A DNA stretch of 49,373 nucleotides from an uncultured Megasphaera sp. (GTDB taxonomy: Bacteria > Bacillota > Negativicutes > Veillonellales > Megasphaeraceae). Below, piece by piece: positions 1-8,502 of this stretch. The position numbers and the translations under genes are program-made. The stretch covers positions 1 through 49,373 of the forward strand of contig UQHB01000019.1 in NCBI GenBank assembly GCA_900540735.1, in the 5' to 3' direction. How positions within the stretch are numbered: position 1 is the stretch's first letter; each line of letters starts with the position of its first letter. Below the pieces are notes generated by a model. It had not been told where the DNA came from and ran no database searches. It was given only the letters and a program-made list of their open reading frames with translations.

Positions 1-54
1 TTTGAGGTACTTGTACATGAATTACGAGTGTCGCACTAAAAGTTGCAATTCATC

Positions 55-92
55 AAAAGAAAAATCGTCCCTTGAAAAATCAGAGGACGACC
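55..92 (-). terminator. rho-independent terminator of the sigma-like gene
   Basis: On the minus strand, just past the stop of the sigma-like gene, an inverted repeat (TCGTCC with GGACGA, 14-nt loop) is followed by a T-rich run (ATTTTTCTTTT). The position and U-run fit an intrinsic terminator. Confidence 0.6.
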
Positions 93-99
93 ATTCATA

Positions 100-618
100 T
101 TAGATGTAGTCCTTAAGCTCGGAGTGGAGCTTCTGGAACAGCTTGTCCCTGCGATATACGAATGTATTACGAGAGAGGCCCATTTCCTTGCCACAATCAC
201 GTTCCGATTTTCCTTCCATAATAAGCTGGCAGATAAGACGGCCTTCCGGGTCCAGCTCGTTCAGCTTTGCGTAGAGAGCATTAAGAAGCTCTGCATCCTC
301 TAACACTTCAGCGATAGCTACGGATTCATCCGGTATATCTTCAAGCCAGCTCTTTTCATTGCCATCACCGTCGCTCACGGTGTTGTCAAGGGAAAGCTGG
401 TCACCAGCCTTGGCATAAGGACAGGTTAAGCAATCCATGTCGCATAAGTAGCGCTTGCTTGCAGGGCAGACACAACGGCCATGTTCCTGCTGACGCTTAC
501 GGTAGGCGTTGATTTCACGGTAGTAGTTCGTGTAGAACTCTTTGTTAACGTCCACCCAGATTTTGGATTTCTTAATGTAGATACGATACTCTTTACTCTG
601 ATTTACGTTTTTTGCCAT
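100..618 (-). CDS. sigma-70 region 4-like regulator of an integrative element
   Basis: Small protein (172 aa) of the sigma-like/HTH type common on Firmicute conjugative and integrative elements. The C-terminal third (RLICQLIMEGKSERDCGKEM, then LSRNTFVYRRDKLFQKL) resembles sigma region 4, which recognises -35 elements. A central cysteine cluster (CVCP, CDMDCLTCPY, about residues 50-70) could bind a metal. The start was placed at MAKNVNQ because AAAGGAG lies 8 nt upstream; a longer reading from position 639 would run through this ribosome site. Its presence suggests the left 17 kb belongs to a mobile element whose other end lies outside the window. A related protein is encoded at 33345-33842. 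Confidence 0.7.
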   Translation of the reverse strand: MAKNVNQSKEYRIYIKKSKIWVDVNKEFYTNYYREINAYRKRQQEHGRCVCPASKRYLCDMDCLTCPYAKAGDQLSLDNTVSDGDGNEKSWLEDIPDESVAIAEVLEDAELLNALYAKLNELDPEGRLICQLIMEGKSERDCGKEMGLSRNTFVYRRDKLFQKLHSELKDYI

Positions 619-689
619 TCGATTTACTCCTTTCGGCATTTGAACCGAAGCGGAGATAACCTGTATGGCTGCCAGTTCTGATTGTCATA

Positions 690-862
690 GATGGTCACCT
701 CATGCGGATTTCTCCGCTTCATTCCGGTGACCAGCCGTTCGCAAGCTGGCACTCTATATTAAAGTTCTCTCGTCCATCAGCTGCGAACACACCTCGTGGC
801 CACGAAGAAGGTGAGCTGATTTCGGAGAAAGCAGTTTAACGTCTTGCTCAGGACGTTTTTTG
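690..862. other. hairpin-rich intergenic segment
   Basis: Several nested inverted repeats lie between two minus-strand genes: GGTCACC/GGTGACC enclosing GCGGA/TCCGC (about 692-738); ATCAGCT (776-782) with AGCTGAT (814-820) enclosing the perfect 12-bp palindrome TCGTGGCCACGA (794-805); and AACGTC/GACGTT followed by TTTTTG on the plus strand (838-862). No coding sequence was recognised. A structured leader or a DNA-processing site of the element are both possible. Confidence 0.4.
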
Positions 863-864
863 TT

Positions 865-1053
865 TTAGTCGTTGGCGATCTGCTCTAAATCGGCGAAAAC
901 TTCGCTGTAGTAGCAAGAGGCCAAATCTCTGATGCTGTGAGCACCGTAACGACGGAACACAGAATCAATCACGGCTTTGCCGTACTCGGCTGCCACTCTG
1001 GAAGCGGCATTCTCGATGTTGATGAGCCACATTCTTTTTTCTAATTTTGTCAT
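865..1053 (-). CDS. small hypothetical protein of the mobile element
   Basis: 62-aa protein starting MTKLEKRMWL. An AGGTG ribosome site lies 8 nt upstream of the ATG, so the three codons further upstream are left out. No domain is recognised; it looks mostly helical and charged with two tyrosines near the C-terminus (SCYYSEVF). Short proteins of this kind often accompany regulatory genes of Firmicute integrative elements, and it lies between a sigma-like gene and a defence cargo. No function is proposed. Confidence 0.5.
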   Translation of the reverse strand: MTKLEKRMWLINIENAASRVAAEYGKAVIDSVFRRYGAHSIRDLASCYYSEVFADLEQIAND

Positions 1054-1287
1054 TAAAATCACCTGCCTGACTTATGAGTGTGAATTCATGCAAAAAACTA
1101 TGTGATAGCGTAAATGTTCATCAAAAAGCATAGAAATTTGTTTGAAAGTGTGATAGAATATGACTATGTGAGTATCGCGAAACTTAACTTCAAGTCGTGC
1201 CTAAATTATAAAAAATAGGGAATCAAAAGTATTTGCCACTGTTTTGCCATGTTTTTACCGAGGGCATGTAAGGGAGAAATTGGACAT

Positions 1288-2484
1288 ATGAATGAAATGA
1301 CATTATCTTCACTTATCCAAATCATGCAGGATGGGTTTATACAACATGACAAGCAGGAAAGTGCAGGTAGATTTTTGCTTGAGTCGGTGACGATACAAGA
1401 AGACTCTCTATGTACTACCGATTTGAATTCTACAAAAATAAGTCGTCTGGTAAGCAGGAAGGATCCTGTCCCAGACGACATAAAGCAAGCCGCGTTAAGA
1501 AACGATATTGCTGTTAAAGTCGAAGAATATTTTAGGCAAAAGGTAATGTCGGATATAAACCCTTATACAAAAGATGATGTGCTTCAAAAATTGATGAATA
1601 TTATCATTCAGGATGCTGAGATTGCACAACGCAAGAAAAATGAATTTCAGAGGTTATATGATGCGGAAGACGATGCTTATTTTTTGTATTCAGTATTCAT
1701 GTATGTACTTCAGCGAAACAATAAAATCATTGCCAATGCAGTTGAATACCAGGATGCACCATTGTTAGCAGAGGTGAATTATGAATGCCCGCTTACTCAT
1801 GAAAAATTAGTGGAAGAAGTAAAAGGTATTCCTAAGAAGAAATATGAGATTATTCAGATATTTCCTGATGATTTGCCATCAGAACTTGCTGCAATATTTA
1901 ATGCTGTATATCCAAGACCTAAGAATTTAGATGCACCGGAAAATCTAATTGCATTAAGCCAAGAGGCCTCTGAAAACTATCTTATGAGTCCTATGGTTGA
2001 TGAATATAAGAAACTCTATGAGATAAAGCAAGTTACCAGTAAACAGTACAAGGCTATTAATGCAATTAATAGAATCGAATTAGAAGCAGAAATAAGAGCA
2101 GCAATAGAGGGGTTGATTTCAATAAATCCTTCTGACGTGCTTCCGCAGCTAGAATATACTGCACTGAGAATAGATCAAAAAGTCAGCGATGCGTTGTTAA
2201 TGAATGATGTGCGAAATCATGTGCTTCAATACTATAGATACATAGAAACCATTTTTTCGGAAATGACAGATGTCTTTGACGATATTGCCAGGGAAGTAAA
2301 ATTAAGTTCTCAAAAGTTGGAAAAAGCCGGTCTTTCCCAAGAAGACGTTATCTATAATCTGACGGAATGGATTCATAACAAAGCATTTGCAGGAGATACC
2401 AAAGGAAAAATGGCTTGTAGAATTGTAGTGTGCTTTTTTATTCAGACCTGTGAGGTGTTTTACAAAAATGAAATTTCCAAGTAA
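1288..2484 (+). CDS. ABC-three-component (ABC-3C) system, first component
   Basis: Protein of 398 aa with no enzymatic motif that I recognise. The function rests on context. It is followed by a short gene that overlaps it by 17 nt and then by a DUF2326 ATPase gene, which is the layout of the predicted ABC-3C conflict systems. The N-terminal part (about 20-90) contains LLESVTIQED and SRLVSRKDPVPDDIKQAALR, and the rest is helical and charged. The first ATG with a ribosome site (GGGAG, 12 nt upstream) is at 1288. In ABC-3C systems the ATPase is thought to sense foreign nucleoprotein and the partner to act as effector; which role this protein has is not visible. It reads intact, unlike the ATPase gene downstream. 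Confidence 0.55.
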   Translation: MNEMTLSSLIQIMQDGFIQHDKQESAGRFLLESVTIQEDSLCTTDLNSTKISRLVSRKDPVPDDIKQAALRNDIAVKVEEYFRQKVMSDINPYTKDDVLQKLMNIIIQDAEIAQRKKNEFQRLYDAEDDAYFLYSVFMYVLQRNNKIIANAVEYQDAPLLAEVNYECPLTHEKLVEEVKGIPKKKYEIIQIFPDDLPSELAAIFNAVYPRPKNLDAPENLIALSQEASENYLMSPMVDEYKKLYEIKQVTSKQYKAINAINRIELEAEIRAAIEGLISINPSDVLPQLEYTALRIDQKVSDALLMNDVRNHVLQYYRYIETIFSEMTDVFDDIAREVKLSSQKLEKAGLSQEDVIYNLTEWIHNKAFAGDTKGKMACRIVVCFFIQTCEVFYKNEISK

Positions 2485-2689
2485 AGTAACTCCATATAAG
2501 GAAAGTAGCCTTGCATTATTTCCGGTGATATTAAAATATCTGGAGAAGAAGGATATGACACCTTCTGAATTGTATAAGAAAACAAGAGGAAAGATGTCAG
2601 GAATACAGGAATTTCTGGAGATTTTGGATTGCCTATATGTCTTAAATAAAATAGAGCTTGAAGGAGGTGTGCTTCACTATGTTGGTTGA
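2468..2689 (+). CDS. ABC-3C middle component-like small protein
   Basis: 73-aa protein beginning MKFPSKVTPYKESSLALFPV and ending LHYVG. The length, the helical winged-helix-like pattern (TPSELYKKTRGKMSGIQEFL) and the position between the first component and the DUF2326 gene match the middle components of ABC-3C systems, which bridge ATPase and effector. It overlaps the upstream gene by 17 nt and the downstream start by 11 nt, so the three are probably translationally coupled. Assignment to a particular middle-component subfamily cannot be made by eye. Confidence 0.55.
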   Translation: MKFPSKVTPYKESSLALFPVILKYLEKKDMTPSELYKKTRGKMSGIQEFLEILDCLYVLNKIELEGGVLHYVG

Positions 2690-4362
2690 AATATACTGCG
2701 ATAGATTTAAAACTGGTGGAAAAGATGGTGAGGTACGTGCACCTATAACATTCCATGAAGGACTGAATGCTATTGTAGGTGATGAGGACAGATCCAACTC
2801 AATTGGAAAATCTACATTACTTATGATTATTGATTTTGTGTTTGGTGGAAAAGACTACATAAACAAGTGTTTGGCAGTGCATGAGAATGTGAAAGAACAT
2901 AACATTTGCTTTACTTTAGAATTTGATGGTATTGAATATTCTTTTATGCGTAATACTGTCAAATACAATGAGGTAATTCGATGCGACAGACAATATGTAC
3001 CTTGTGAAGATAAGAAATCGATGACTATCGAAGAATATACTGCTTTCCTTGGTGAAATGTACGATTTAAAATTCGAAGGCTTATCTTGGAGAGGGTTGAT
3101 GTCTAAACATATTCGTGTGTTTGGACGCGATACAATGGATGCGTCCAGACCTTTGCAAGAAGCAAAAGATGAAAAAGTTGAAGATGAAATAAAAAGATAT
3201 TTAAAGCAGTTTTATAGATATGACATTGTTAAACAGCAGATTAATCAGGTAAAGGTTGCGGAAGACGAGAAGAAAGCATTTGGAAAATCTGTATCGTATG
3301 AGCATATCAGAATGGCTAGCAGTGACAAAGAATATAAAGATAATGAAGCAAGAGTTGCTGAATTGCAGATCAAAGAAAACGAATTAGCTGAAAACAGTAG
3401 TAAGGGATTACTTGATTTTACAAGTATGCAGGTTCAGCAACTAAGTGAGTTGAATAGTTTGTTACTTAGTTATAGCAGGCAGAGAGCAAGGGTGCAGATG
3501 CAGCTTAATTCCCTGAGAAAAGAAATGACTGAAGGCAAAAAGTCTTTTAAGAGATCATATTCTGATTTGGAAAGATTTTTTCCGGGAGTGGAATTCAAAT
3601 CGATTGCTGAAATTGATAAATTCCATCAGGAGCTATCAAAAGTTCTCCAGGAAGAATTTAAGGAAAGTGAAGCTGATCTTGCCACAACTTATGTAATGCT
3701 TGGAAGTGAGATTAAAAAGATAAAAGAGCAAATCGCAGAAATAAAAAATATTCCAAACGTTACACAAGCTGTATTGAAAGAATATGCTCGTATTACAACG
3801 GAATTAAATAACTTAAGGCTGCTAACGAGAATTACACAACTTTTGGTCAGTTGAAGAAAACAGCAAAGGAATATGCGGAAACAAGAGACAGAATTATTGC
3901 TAGTCAGCTTTCAGATATTCAGGACGTTGTGAATGACAAAATGAAGGAAATCACTGTGAAAATTGTTAGAGATAAGAATTTGATTCCACCAAGACTGAAT
4001 TTGGAAAAGATTAATTCTTACACATTCGAAACAAAAGGTGATAACGGAAGTGGTGCTGGTCAAAGGGGCTTGATTACATTTGATTTGGCTAATATGGCGG
4101 TATCAAATATTCCATTTGTTGTACATGACGCAGACTTGATGGATCCAATAGAAAAGCCAACTCTTACAGCTTTGATAAGGTATTATGATTCCATAAAAGA
4201 ACAGAAAAACAGGCATTTGTATCTTTTAGATCTTATGAATTTTATGCCGAGAAGATTAGAACTACAATCGAAAAATGTAAGGTGATTGAGCTTGAATCTG
4301 GAGGTTATGAATTATTTGGTTGGGCATGGAATAAGGAGAATCAAAATGAGCAAGGAGAATAA
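2679..4362 (+). pseudogene. DUF2326 ABC-3C ATPase, broken by two single-base losses
   Basis: The start at 2679 (MLVEIYCDRFKTGG) has AAGGAGGTG 9 nt upstream. A Walker A-like segment (DRSNSIGKSTLLMIIDF) lies near residue 45, a long coiled coil follows, and the C-terminal part contains RGLITFDLANMAV and VHDADLMDP, typical of DUF2326 SMC/RecN-like ATPases. The frame is lost near 3810, where one A appears missing; the next frame then continues as LKAANENYTTFGQLKKT. It is lost again near 4208 in an A-run (five A where six would restore EQKKQAFVSF). The last segment ends GGYELFGWAW...NEQGE at 4362. Both lesions are one base short in A-rich spots, so they may be real mutations or homopolymer errors in the assembly. 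With them, the ATPase is cut at about residue 392. Confidence 0.75.
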
Positions 4363-4621
4363 GAGCAAGAGTAAAAAATTATTAAAAACGCAGTTTAGTT
4401 ATAATCCACTCTGGAAGATGTTAATAGATCAGGGATTGAAAAAGCGAGAGCTACAGGAAATGAGTGAAGTAAGTGCTACTTCTATAGCAAAGCTTGGTAG
4501 AAATGAAAATGTGACAACAGAAGTCCTACTTAGAATTTGTGAATCCCTTGATTGCGATATACAGGATATTATGGAGCGAATTCCGATAAAACATGATGAA
4601 ACTGCAAAACAGGAAGGATAA
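4346..4621 (+). CDS. Cro/C1-type HTH regulator
   Basis: 91-aa protein with a Cro/CI-like helix-turn-helix in the form common in Firmicute defence operons: LWKMLIDQGLKKRELQEMS, then VSATSIAKLGRNENVTTEVL and LRICESLDCDIQDIM. The ATG at 4346 overlaps the end of the broken DUF2326 gene by 17 nt and has AAGGAG 7 nt upstream; longer readings fall inside that gene. It lies 7 nt before hsdM and probably autoregulates the defence operon, restraining the restriction-modification genes. That role is inferred from position. Confidence 0.8.
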   Translation: MSKENKSKSKKLLKTQFSYNPLWKMLIDQGLKKRELQEMSEVSATSIAKLGRNENVTTEVLLRICESLDCDIQDIMERIPIKHDETAKQEG

Positions 4622-4628
4622 GAACAAA

Positions 4629-6137
4629 ATGGCAGATAAAAATACAGCCGATATTGGATTTGAAAAACAAATATGGGATGCAGCCTGCGTGCTTCGTGGC
4701 AATATGGATGCATCAGAATATAAGAACGTTGTTCTGGGATTGATTTTTTTGAAGTATATCTCAGATAGATTTGATGATAAGTATCAGGAACTTGTTGAAG
4801 AAGGCGATGGATTCGAGGAGGATATCGACGAATATACTTCTGAGGGTATCTTCTTTGTACCAGCTGGTGCACGTTGGAGTGAGATTGCAGCAAAAGCACA
4901 TACTCCGGAAATCGGAACGGTGATCGATGATGCCATGCGTGCCATCGAAAAAGAAAATAAGCGTTTGAAGGATATTTTGCCTAAGAACTTTGCGCGTCCG
5001 GAACTGGATAAGCGCAGACTAGGAGATGTGGTGGATTTATTTACCAATATTCAGATGATCGAACACGGCAGCGAGAAAGACATCCTGGGACGCACTTACG
5101 AGTATTGCCTTTCTATGTTTGCTGAACAAGAAGGCAAACGTGCCGGCGAATTCTTTACGCCTTCATGCGTAGTACGTACTTTAGTGGAAGTCTTGAAACC
5201 TTTCAAGGGCCGAGTATATGACCCTTGCTGTGGCTCAGGCGGTATGTTTGTTCAGTCTGCAAAATTTGTTGAGAATCACAGTGGTAACATCAGTAACATT
5301 TCTATCTACGGCCAGGACTCAAACCCTACTACATGGAAGATGGCGCAGATGAATCTTGCAATTCGTGGAATTGAGCCTGATCTTGGAACCTATGCGGCAG
5401 ATACATTCCTTGATGATCGTCATCCAACGTTGAGAGCAGATTATATTATGGCTAATCCCCCTTTTAACTTTTTCGATTGGGGATTGGATAAACTAAAAGA
5501 AGATCAGCGATGGAAATACGGAACACCACCAGCAGGGAATGCTAACTTTGCATGGCTTCAGCATATGATTTTTCATCTTGCACCAGCAGGCCGTATTGGT
5601 ATGGTATTAGCAAATGGTTCCCTTTCTTCTCAATCAGGCGGAGAGGGTGATATTCGTAAGAATATTATCAATGCTGATTTAGTTGAGTGCATTGTTGCAA
5701 TGCCTACTCAGCTTTTCTATACAACGCAGATTCCAGTTTCACTTTGGTTTATCAATAAGCAGAAAAAACAACTGGGAAAGACTTTATTTATTGATGCTCG
5801 AAAGATGGGAACAATGGTGAGCCGAAAGCTTCGTGAGCTGACGGATGAAGACATCAATAAGATTTCAGAAACCTACGAAGCTTTTGTTGACGGAACACTT
5901 GAAAATATTAAGGGATTTTGTGCTGTTACGGATACAGCTGAAATTGAGAAACAAGATTATATCCTTACACCTGGACGCTATGTGGGTATTGAAGAGCAGG
6001 AAGATGACGATGAGCCCTTTGAAGAAAAGATGGATCGGTTAACATCTGAACTTGCGGAAATGTTCGCAAAGTCTCATGAACTGGAGGACGAAATCAGGAA
6101 GAAGCTGGGGGCGATCGGATATGAGCTCAAGCAGTGA
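4629..6137 (+). CDS. hsdM: type I restriction-modification DNA methyltransferase subunit
   Basis: HsdM adenine N6-methyltransferase, 502 aa. It pairs with HsdS to methylate the host target and with HsdR to restrict foreign DNA. The N-terminal HsdM helical domain starts KQIWDAACVLRGNMDASEYK. Motif I reads DPCCGSGGMF at about residue 198 (SAM binding) and the catalytic motif IV reads NPPF at about residue 276. The C-terminus (RKKLGAIGYELKQ) is the usual HsdM tail. The start was chosen at MADKNT, 7 nt after the HTH gene, with a GGAAGGA ribosome site. It looks intact. A second, interrupted homologue lies at 29748-40158 and is closely similar along its whole length. Confidence 0.95.
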   Translation: MADKNTADIGFEKQIWDAACVLRGNMDASEYKNVVLGLIFLKYISDRFDDKYQELVEEGDGFEEDIDEYTSEGIFFVPAGARWSEIAAKAHTPEIGTVIDDAMRAIEKENKRLKDILPKNFARPELDKRRLGDVVDLFTNIQMIEHGSEKDILGRTYEYCLSMFAEQEGKRAGEFFTPSCVVRTLVEVLKPFKGRVYDPCCGSGGMFVQSAKFVENHSGNISNISIYGQDSNPTTWKMAQMNLAIRGIEPDLGTYAADTFLDDRHPTLRADYIMANPPFNFFDWGLDKLKEDQRWKYGTPPAGNANFAWLQHMIFHLAPAGRIGMVLANGSLSSQSGGEGDIRKNIINADLVECIVAMPTQLFYTTQIPVSLWFINKQKKQLGKTLFIDARKMGTMVSRKLRELTDEDINKISETYEAFVDGTLENIKGFCAVTDTAEIEKQDYILTPGRYVGIEEQEDDDEPFEEKMDRLTSELAEMFAKSHELEDEIRKKLGAIGYELKQ

Positions 6138-7170
6138 AATAACGTATTGTTTGATTTTTGATACGAATGCGTTGTTTCAAGCATATGAAAAGAGGGCAGA
6201 TTTCACAACTTTTAGCTTCAATGCAACATTTGAACATGTAGTTGGTATGATTGAGCAACTTGATATATATGAATATGTAACCATAGCTATCCCATCAGTT
6301 GTCTGGAGTGAAATGGAGAAGCAGATTATAGAAAAGCATGATGAATTGCTTGTTACATATAAAAGTACAATATCAAAGAAACAGTTTCCTGAGTATTCTA
6401 TACAGGAGAATCCTACAATAAATTATCCAGAATATATAAAAATTAAGATTGAGGAATATAAGAAGGAGATTTCAGGAAGAGCAAATAGCGTTATAGAAAT
6501 TCCAATTGCTTCTAATAATAGGTTTGAAAGCATTGTAAATCGTGCATTTAGTAAGTTGCCTCCATTTGAGGGAAAAGACAAAAAGTCTGATAAAGGATTT
6601 AAGGATGCATTGCTATGGGAAAGTGTTTTGGAATTTGCATTAAAACACCGCAACTCAAAAATCATATACTATTCCAAAGATAATGCTTTTGGAGAATTTC
6701 TGCTAAAGGAGTTTGCAGAAAATGTATCAGATTCATCACTGTTCATATGCAAAAATGAAAATGAAGTTAAGGTGCAGTTAGAAGCGTGGGCAAAGGAAAT
6801 TGACAAATATTCGTATCAACCAATTGAAGATTATGATGAAAATAAGGAAATTGTTGATTGGTTAAATTCTGGAGATTTTTCTGTGCAGATAATAGATCGA
6901 AATTTTGGCCTTGTTGAAAAAGGACGGTTGATTACTTCAACTACAGCTAATTTGATTAGCATTGATAATATTGAAATCTTGAATTTGGACGAGAATGCAA
7001 TTGAATATTATATTGAAGCAGCTTTGCAGTTTATATACGAATTGAAGGATGGGGGAAAAACACAGGACACAATCAACGTAGGCATAGATGTTAAGATGCT
7101 GGATGATGGTACTTATTCAGTTGAAGATGCGTATAGAACGGATGAAGATGAAACTGAAAGTGAGAGTTAG
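6121..7170 (+). CDS. PIN-domain nuclease-like protein embedded in the hsd operon
   Basis: 349-aa protein overlapping the end of hsdM by 17 nt. The N-terminal segment (CLIFDTNALF) gives the first acidic residue of a PIN fold. A conserved glutamate follows in PSVVWSEMEKQI. Further acidic residues lie in KGFKDALLWESVLEFA, and IIYYSKDNAFGEF has the aspartate expected near the end of the fold, as in DUF4935-type PIN proteins. About 120 C-terminal residues after the PIN part are acidic and unassigned. PIN domains are metal-dependent RNases. Placement between hsdM and hsdS suggests an accessory, perhaps a back-up abortive function if modification fails; that is inference. Second locus: no PIN gene between hsdM and hsdS. 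Confidence 0.7.
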   Translation: MSSSSEITYCLIFDTNALFQAYEKRADFTTFSFNATFEHVVGMIEQLDIYEYVTIAIPSVVWSEMEKQIIEKHDELLVTYKSTISKKQFPEYSIQENPTINYPEYIKIKIEEYKKEISGRANSVIEIPIASNNRFESIVNRAFSKLPPFEGKDKKSDKGFKDALLWESVLEFALKHRNSKIIYYSKDNAFGEFLLKEFAENVSDSSLFICKNENEVKVQLEAWAKEIDKYSYQPIEDYDENKEIVDWLNSGDFSVQIIDRNFGLVEKGRLITSTTANLISIDNIEILNLDENAIEYYIEAALQFIYELKDGGKTQDTINVGIDVKMLDDGTYSVEDAYRTDEDETESES

Positions 7171-7173
7171 CTT

Positions 7174-7248
7174 ATGAATACAGGACAAGAAAGAATAAAC
7201 GAATTTGTAATTCATGAAAAACTGGAGGCGATTGGGTATGAAATCTGA
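7174..7248 (+). CDS. 24-residue ORF echoing the HsdM C-terminus
   Basis: Short reading frame directly after the PIN gene whose last residues (HEKLEAIGYEI) copy the end of HsdM (KKLGAIGYELKQ; second locus EKLGAIGYNI). It overlaps the hsdS start at 7238 in the way hsdM tails normally do. It looks like a leftover of the original hsdM 3' end displaced when the PIN gene was inserted, and may now serve only translational coupling of hsdS. Confidence 0.5.
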   Translation: MNTGQERINEFVIHEKLEAIGYEI

Positions 7249-7777
7249 ATGGACAAAAAAGAAGCTCTCTGATATTGCAGATTTCAATCCGAGAGAAACA
7301 ATAAAAAAAGGTGCTATAGCTAAGAAAATCCCTATGGATGTACTCCGCCCATTTTATCGAGATGTTCAATATTATGTTGAAGAATGTTTTTCTGGTGGTA
7401 CGAAGTTCCGTAATGGAGATACAATTATGGCACGAATTACGCCGTGTTTAGAAAACGGAAAAACAGCTCAGGTCTCAATCTTAAATGATGGGGAAGTTGG
7501 CTTTGGATCAACGGAGTATATCGTATTCCGAGCAAAAGAAGGAATCGCTGATAAGGACTATTTGTACTATCTCGTTTGCAGCCCGGAAGTAAGAGAACCG
7601 GCAATAAAATCTATGGTCGGTTCATCTGGACGACAGCGTGTGCAGACGGATGTGGTAAAGAATCTTGAAATTGATGTTCCACCATTAGTTGAACAAGAAA
7701 AAATCGGCTCATTCCTGAAGGCGTTTGATGATAAAATTGCACTCAATGATAAGATAAACAAGAATTTAGCGGCTTAG
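7238..7777 (+). CDS. hsdS: HsdS N-terminal half (first target-recognition domain), truncated at an inversion site
   Basis: Type I specificity subunit half: MKSEWTKKKLSDIADFNPRE opens the first target recognition domain, and the helical spacer ends EKIGSFLKAFDDKIALNDK, then INKNLAA and stop. A full HsdS is about 400 aa; this has 179. The break falls precisely at site A of the 15-bp recombination sequence (7755-7769). Inverting 7755-8411 would fuse it in frame (KINKNLELQAQAI) to the reverse-strand half next door. As it stands it encodes a half-subunit; some half-HsdS proteins can dimerise, so partial function cannot be excluded. The start is ATG 7238 with GGAGG upstream, overlapping the HsdM-tail ORF. 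Confidence 0.85.
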   Translation: MKSEWTKKKLSDIADFNPRETIKKGAIAKKIPMDVLRPFYRDVQYYVEECFSGGTKFRNGDTIMARITPCLENGKTAQVSILNDGEVGFGSTEYIVFRAKEGIADKDYLYYLVCSPEVREPAIKSMVGSSGRQRVQTDVVKNLEIDVPPLVEQEKIGSFLKAFDDKIALNDKINKNLAA

Positions 7778-7786
7778 AGGTCGATG
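7753..7786. repeat. left copy of a 34-bp perfect inverted repeat bounding the hsdS invertible segment
   Basis: This 34-bp segment is repeated in reverse complement at 10737-10770. It covers recombination site A plus the overlapping stop codons of the two convergent hsdS pieces. Similarity then continues imperfectly into the HsdS C-terminal coding region (LPKLMSGELDVS). Confidence 0.85.
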
Positions 7787-8411
7787 GCTGAGACATCAAG
7801 CTCGCCGGACATAAGTTTAGGTAACAATGAATCACGAATTTGTCCCAAACGGCAGATTTCGTCGTAATTATTGCGAATAGCGGCGTCCATCGGTGCAACT
7901 ATACTTTCAAATTCATCAAGCTTTTCATCTGATGGTATGAGGATTGGCATTTCATTCAATGAGTTACGGTTAATTGAACCGAAAACAGTACCCTCTCCAT
8001 TGAAAACATCTAACTGTTTTTTGAGTGAGAACATTGTATAATGCACAAATGATTGATGATTGTTCTTTGAATGTATAGCGGCAAGGCCACGACCAATGCA
8101 ACAATCCCTATGGGCAACATTAAGGTTGCCGACAGGTGCACGAACGCTCATCAAAGTATCGTTTTCAAAAGCCATTCGTTTCGGCTCAGTAGTGAAAAGA
8201 CGAACTGACGGAAATCTAAATCCAAATTCAGCACGACCTTGAAAGAAAATTGTGCCGTTTCCGTCCTCGTTATAGCTACTACCACTTGGCGATTGCCCCA
8301 TAGTAATATTGGCAATATCACTTAATGTTCCTGCTTCCCAGTTTGAATTGGGATTATCTATAAACATTTGCTGATAAATTGCCTGAGCTTGCAGCTCTAA
8401 ATTCTTGTTTA
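7774..8411 (-). CDS. hsdS: silent inverted HsdS C-terminal half (second target-recognition domain)
   Basis: Reverse-strand cassette beginning at site B with RLNKNLELQAQAIYQQMFID and ending LLPKLMSGELDVSAIDL. It holds the second recognition domain (TLSDIANITMGQSPSGSSYN) and the closing helix. It has no start codon or ribosome site of its own at the hsdS frame start, so it should be silent until inverted. The codons upstream of 8411 run into the recombinase leader and are not HsdS-like. Inversion between sites A and B would complete the half gene at 7238; inversion between B and C would join it to the N-terminal half of the gene at 9502. Confidence 0.85.
8397..8411 (-). repeat. hsdS recombination site B
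   Basis: Reverse-strand copy of taaacaagaatttag, the 15-bp sequence shared by all four hsdS junctions (A 7755-7769 plus, C 10037-10051 plus, D 10754-10768 minus). It encodes the LNKNL segment of the central helix that links the two HsdS halves. Confidence 0.75.
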
Positions 8412-8420
8412 ACCTAAATA

Positions 8421-8463
8421 CTCCCACCAACGGCGGGAGATAAAGCCAACGGAACTGCCGTTG
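8421..8463. promoter_or_regulatory. two hairpins upstream of the hsdS recombinase
   Basis: The inverted repeats CTCCCaCC/GGcGGGAG (8421-8439) and CAACGG/CCGTTG (8448-8463) lie between site B and the recombinase ribosome site. There is no T-run, so terminator function is doubtful. They may insulate the recombinase from the silent cassette or control its translation. Confidence 0.4.
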
Positions 8464-8502
8464 AGTCGTTCTCTGGAAAATAAATTTGAAGGAGAATGAC
8501 CT

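Noticed and set aside
3800..3860. Programmed ribosomal frameshift in the DUF2326 gene
   Set aside because: No slippery heptamer followed by a stem is visible, and a second, independent frame loss occurs 400 nt later. Two missing bases are a simpler reading.
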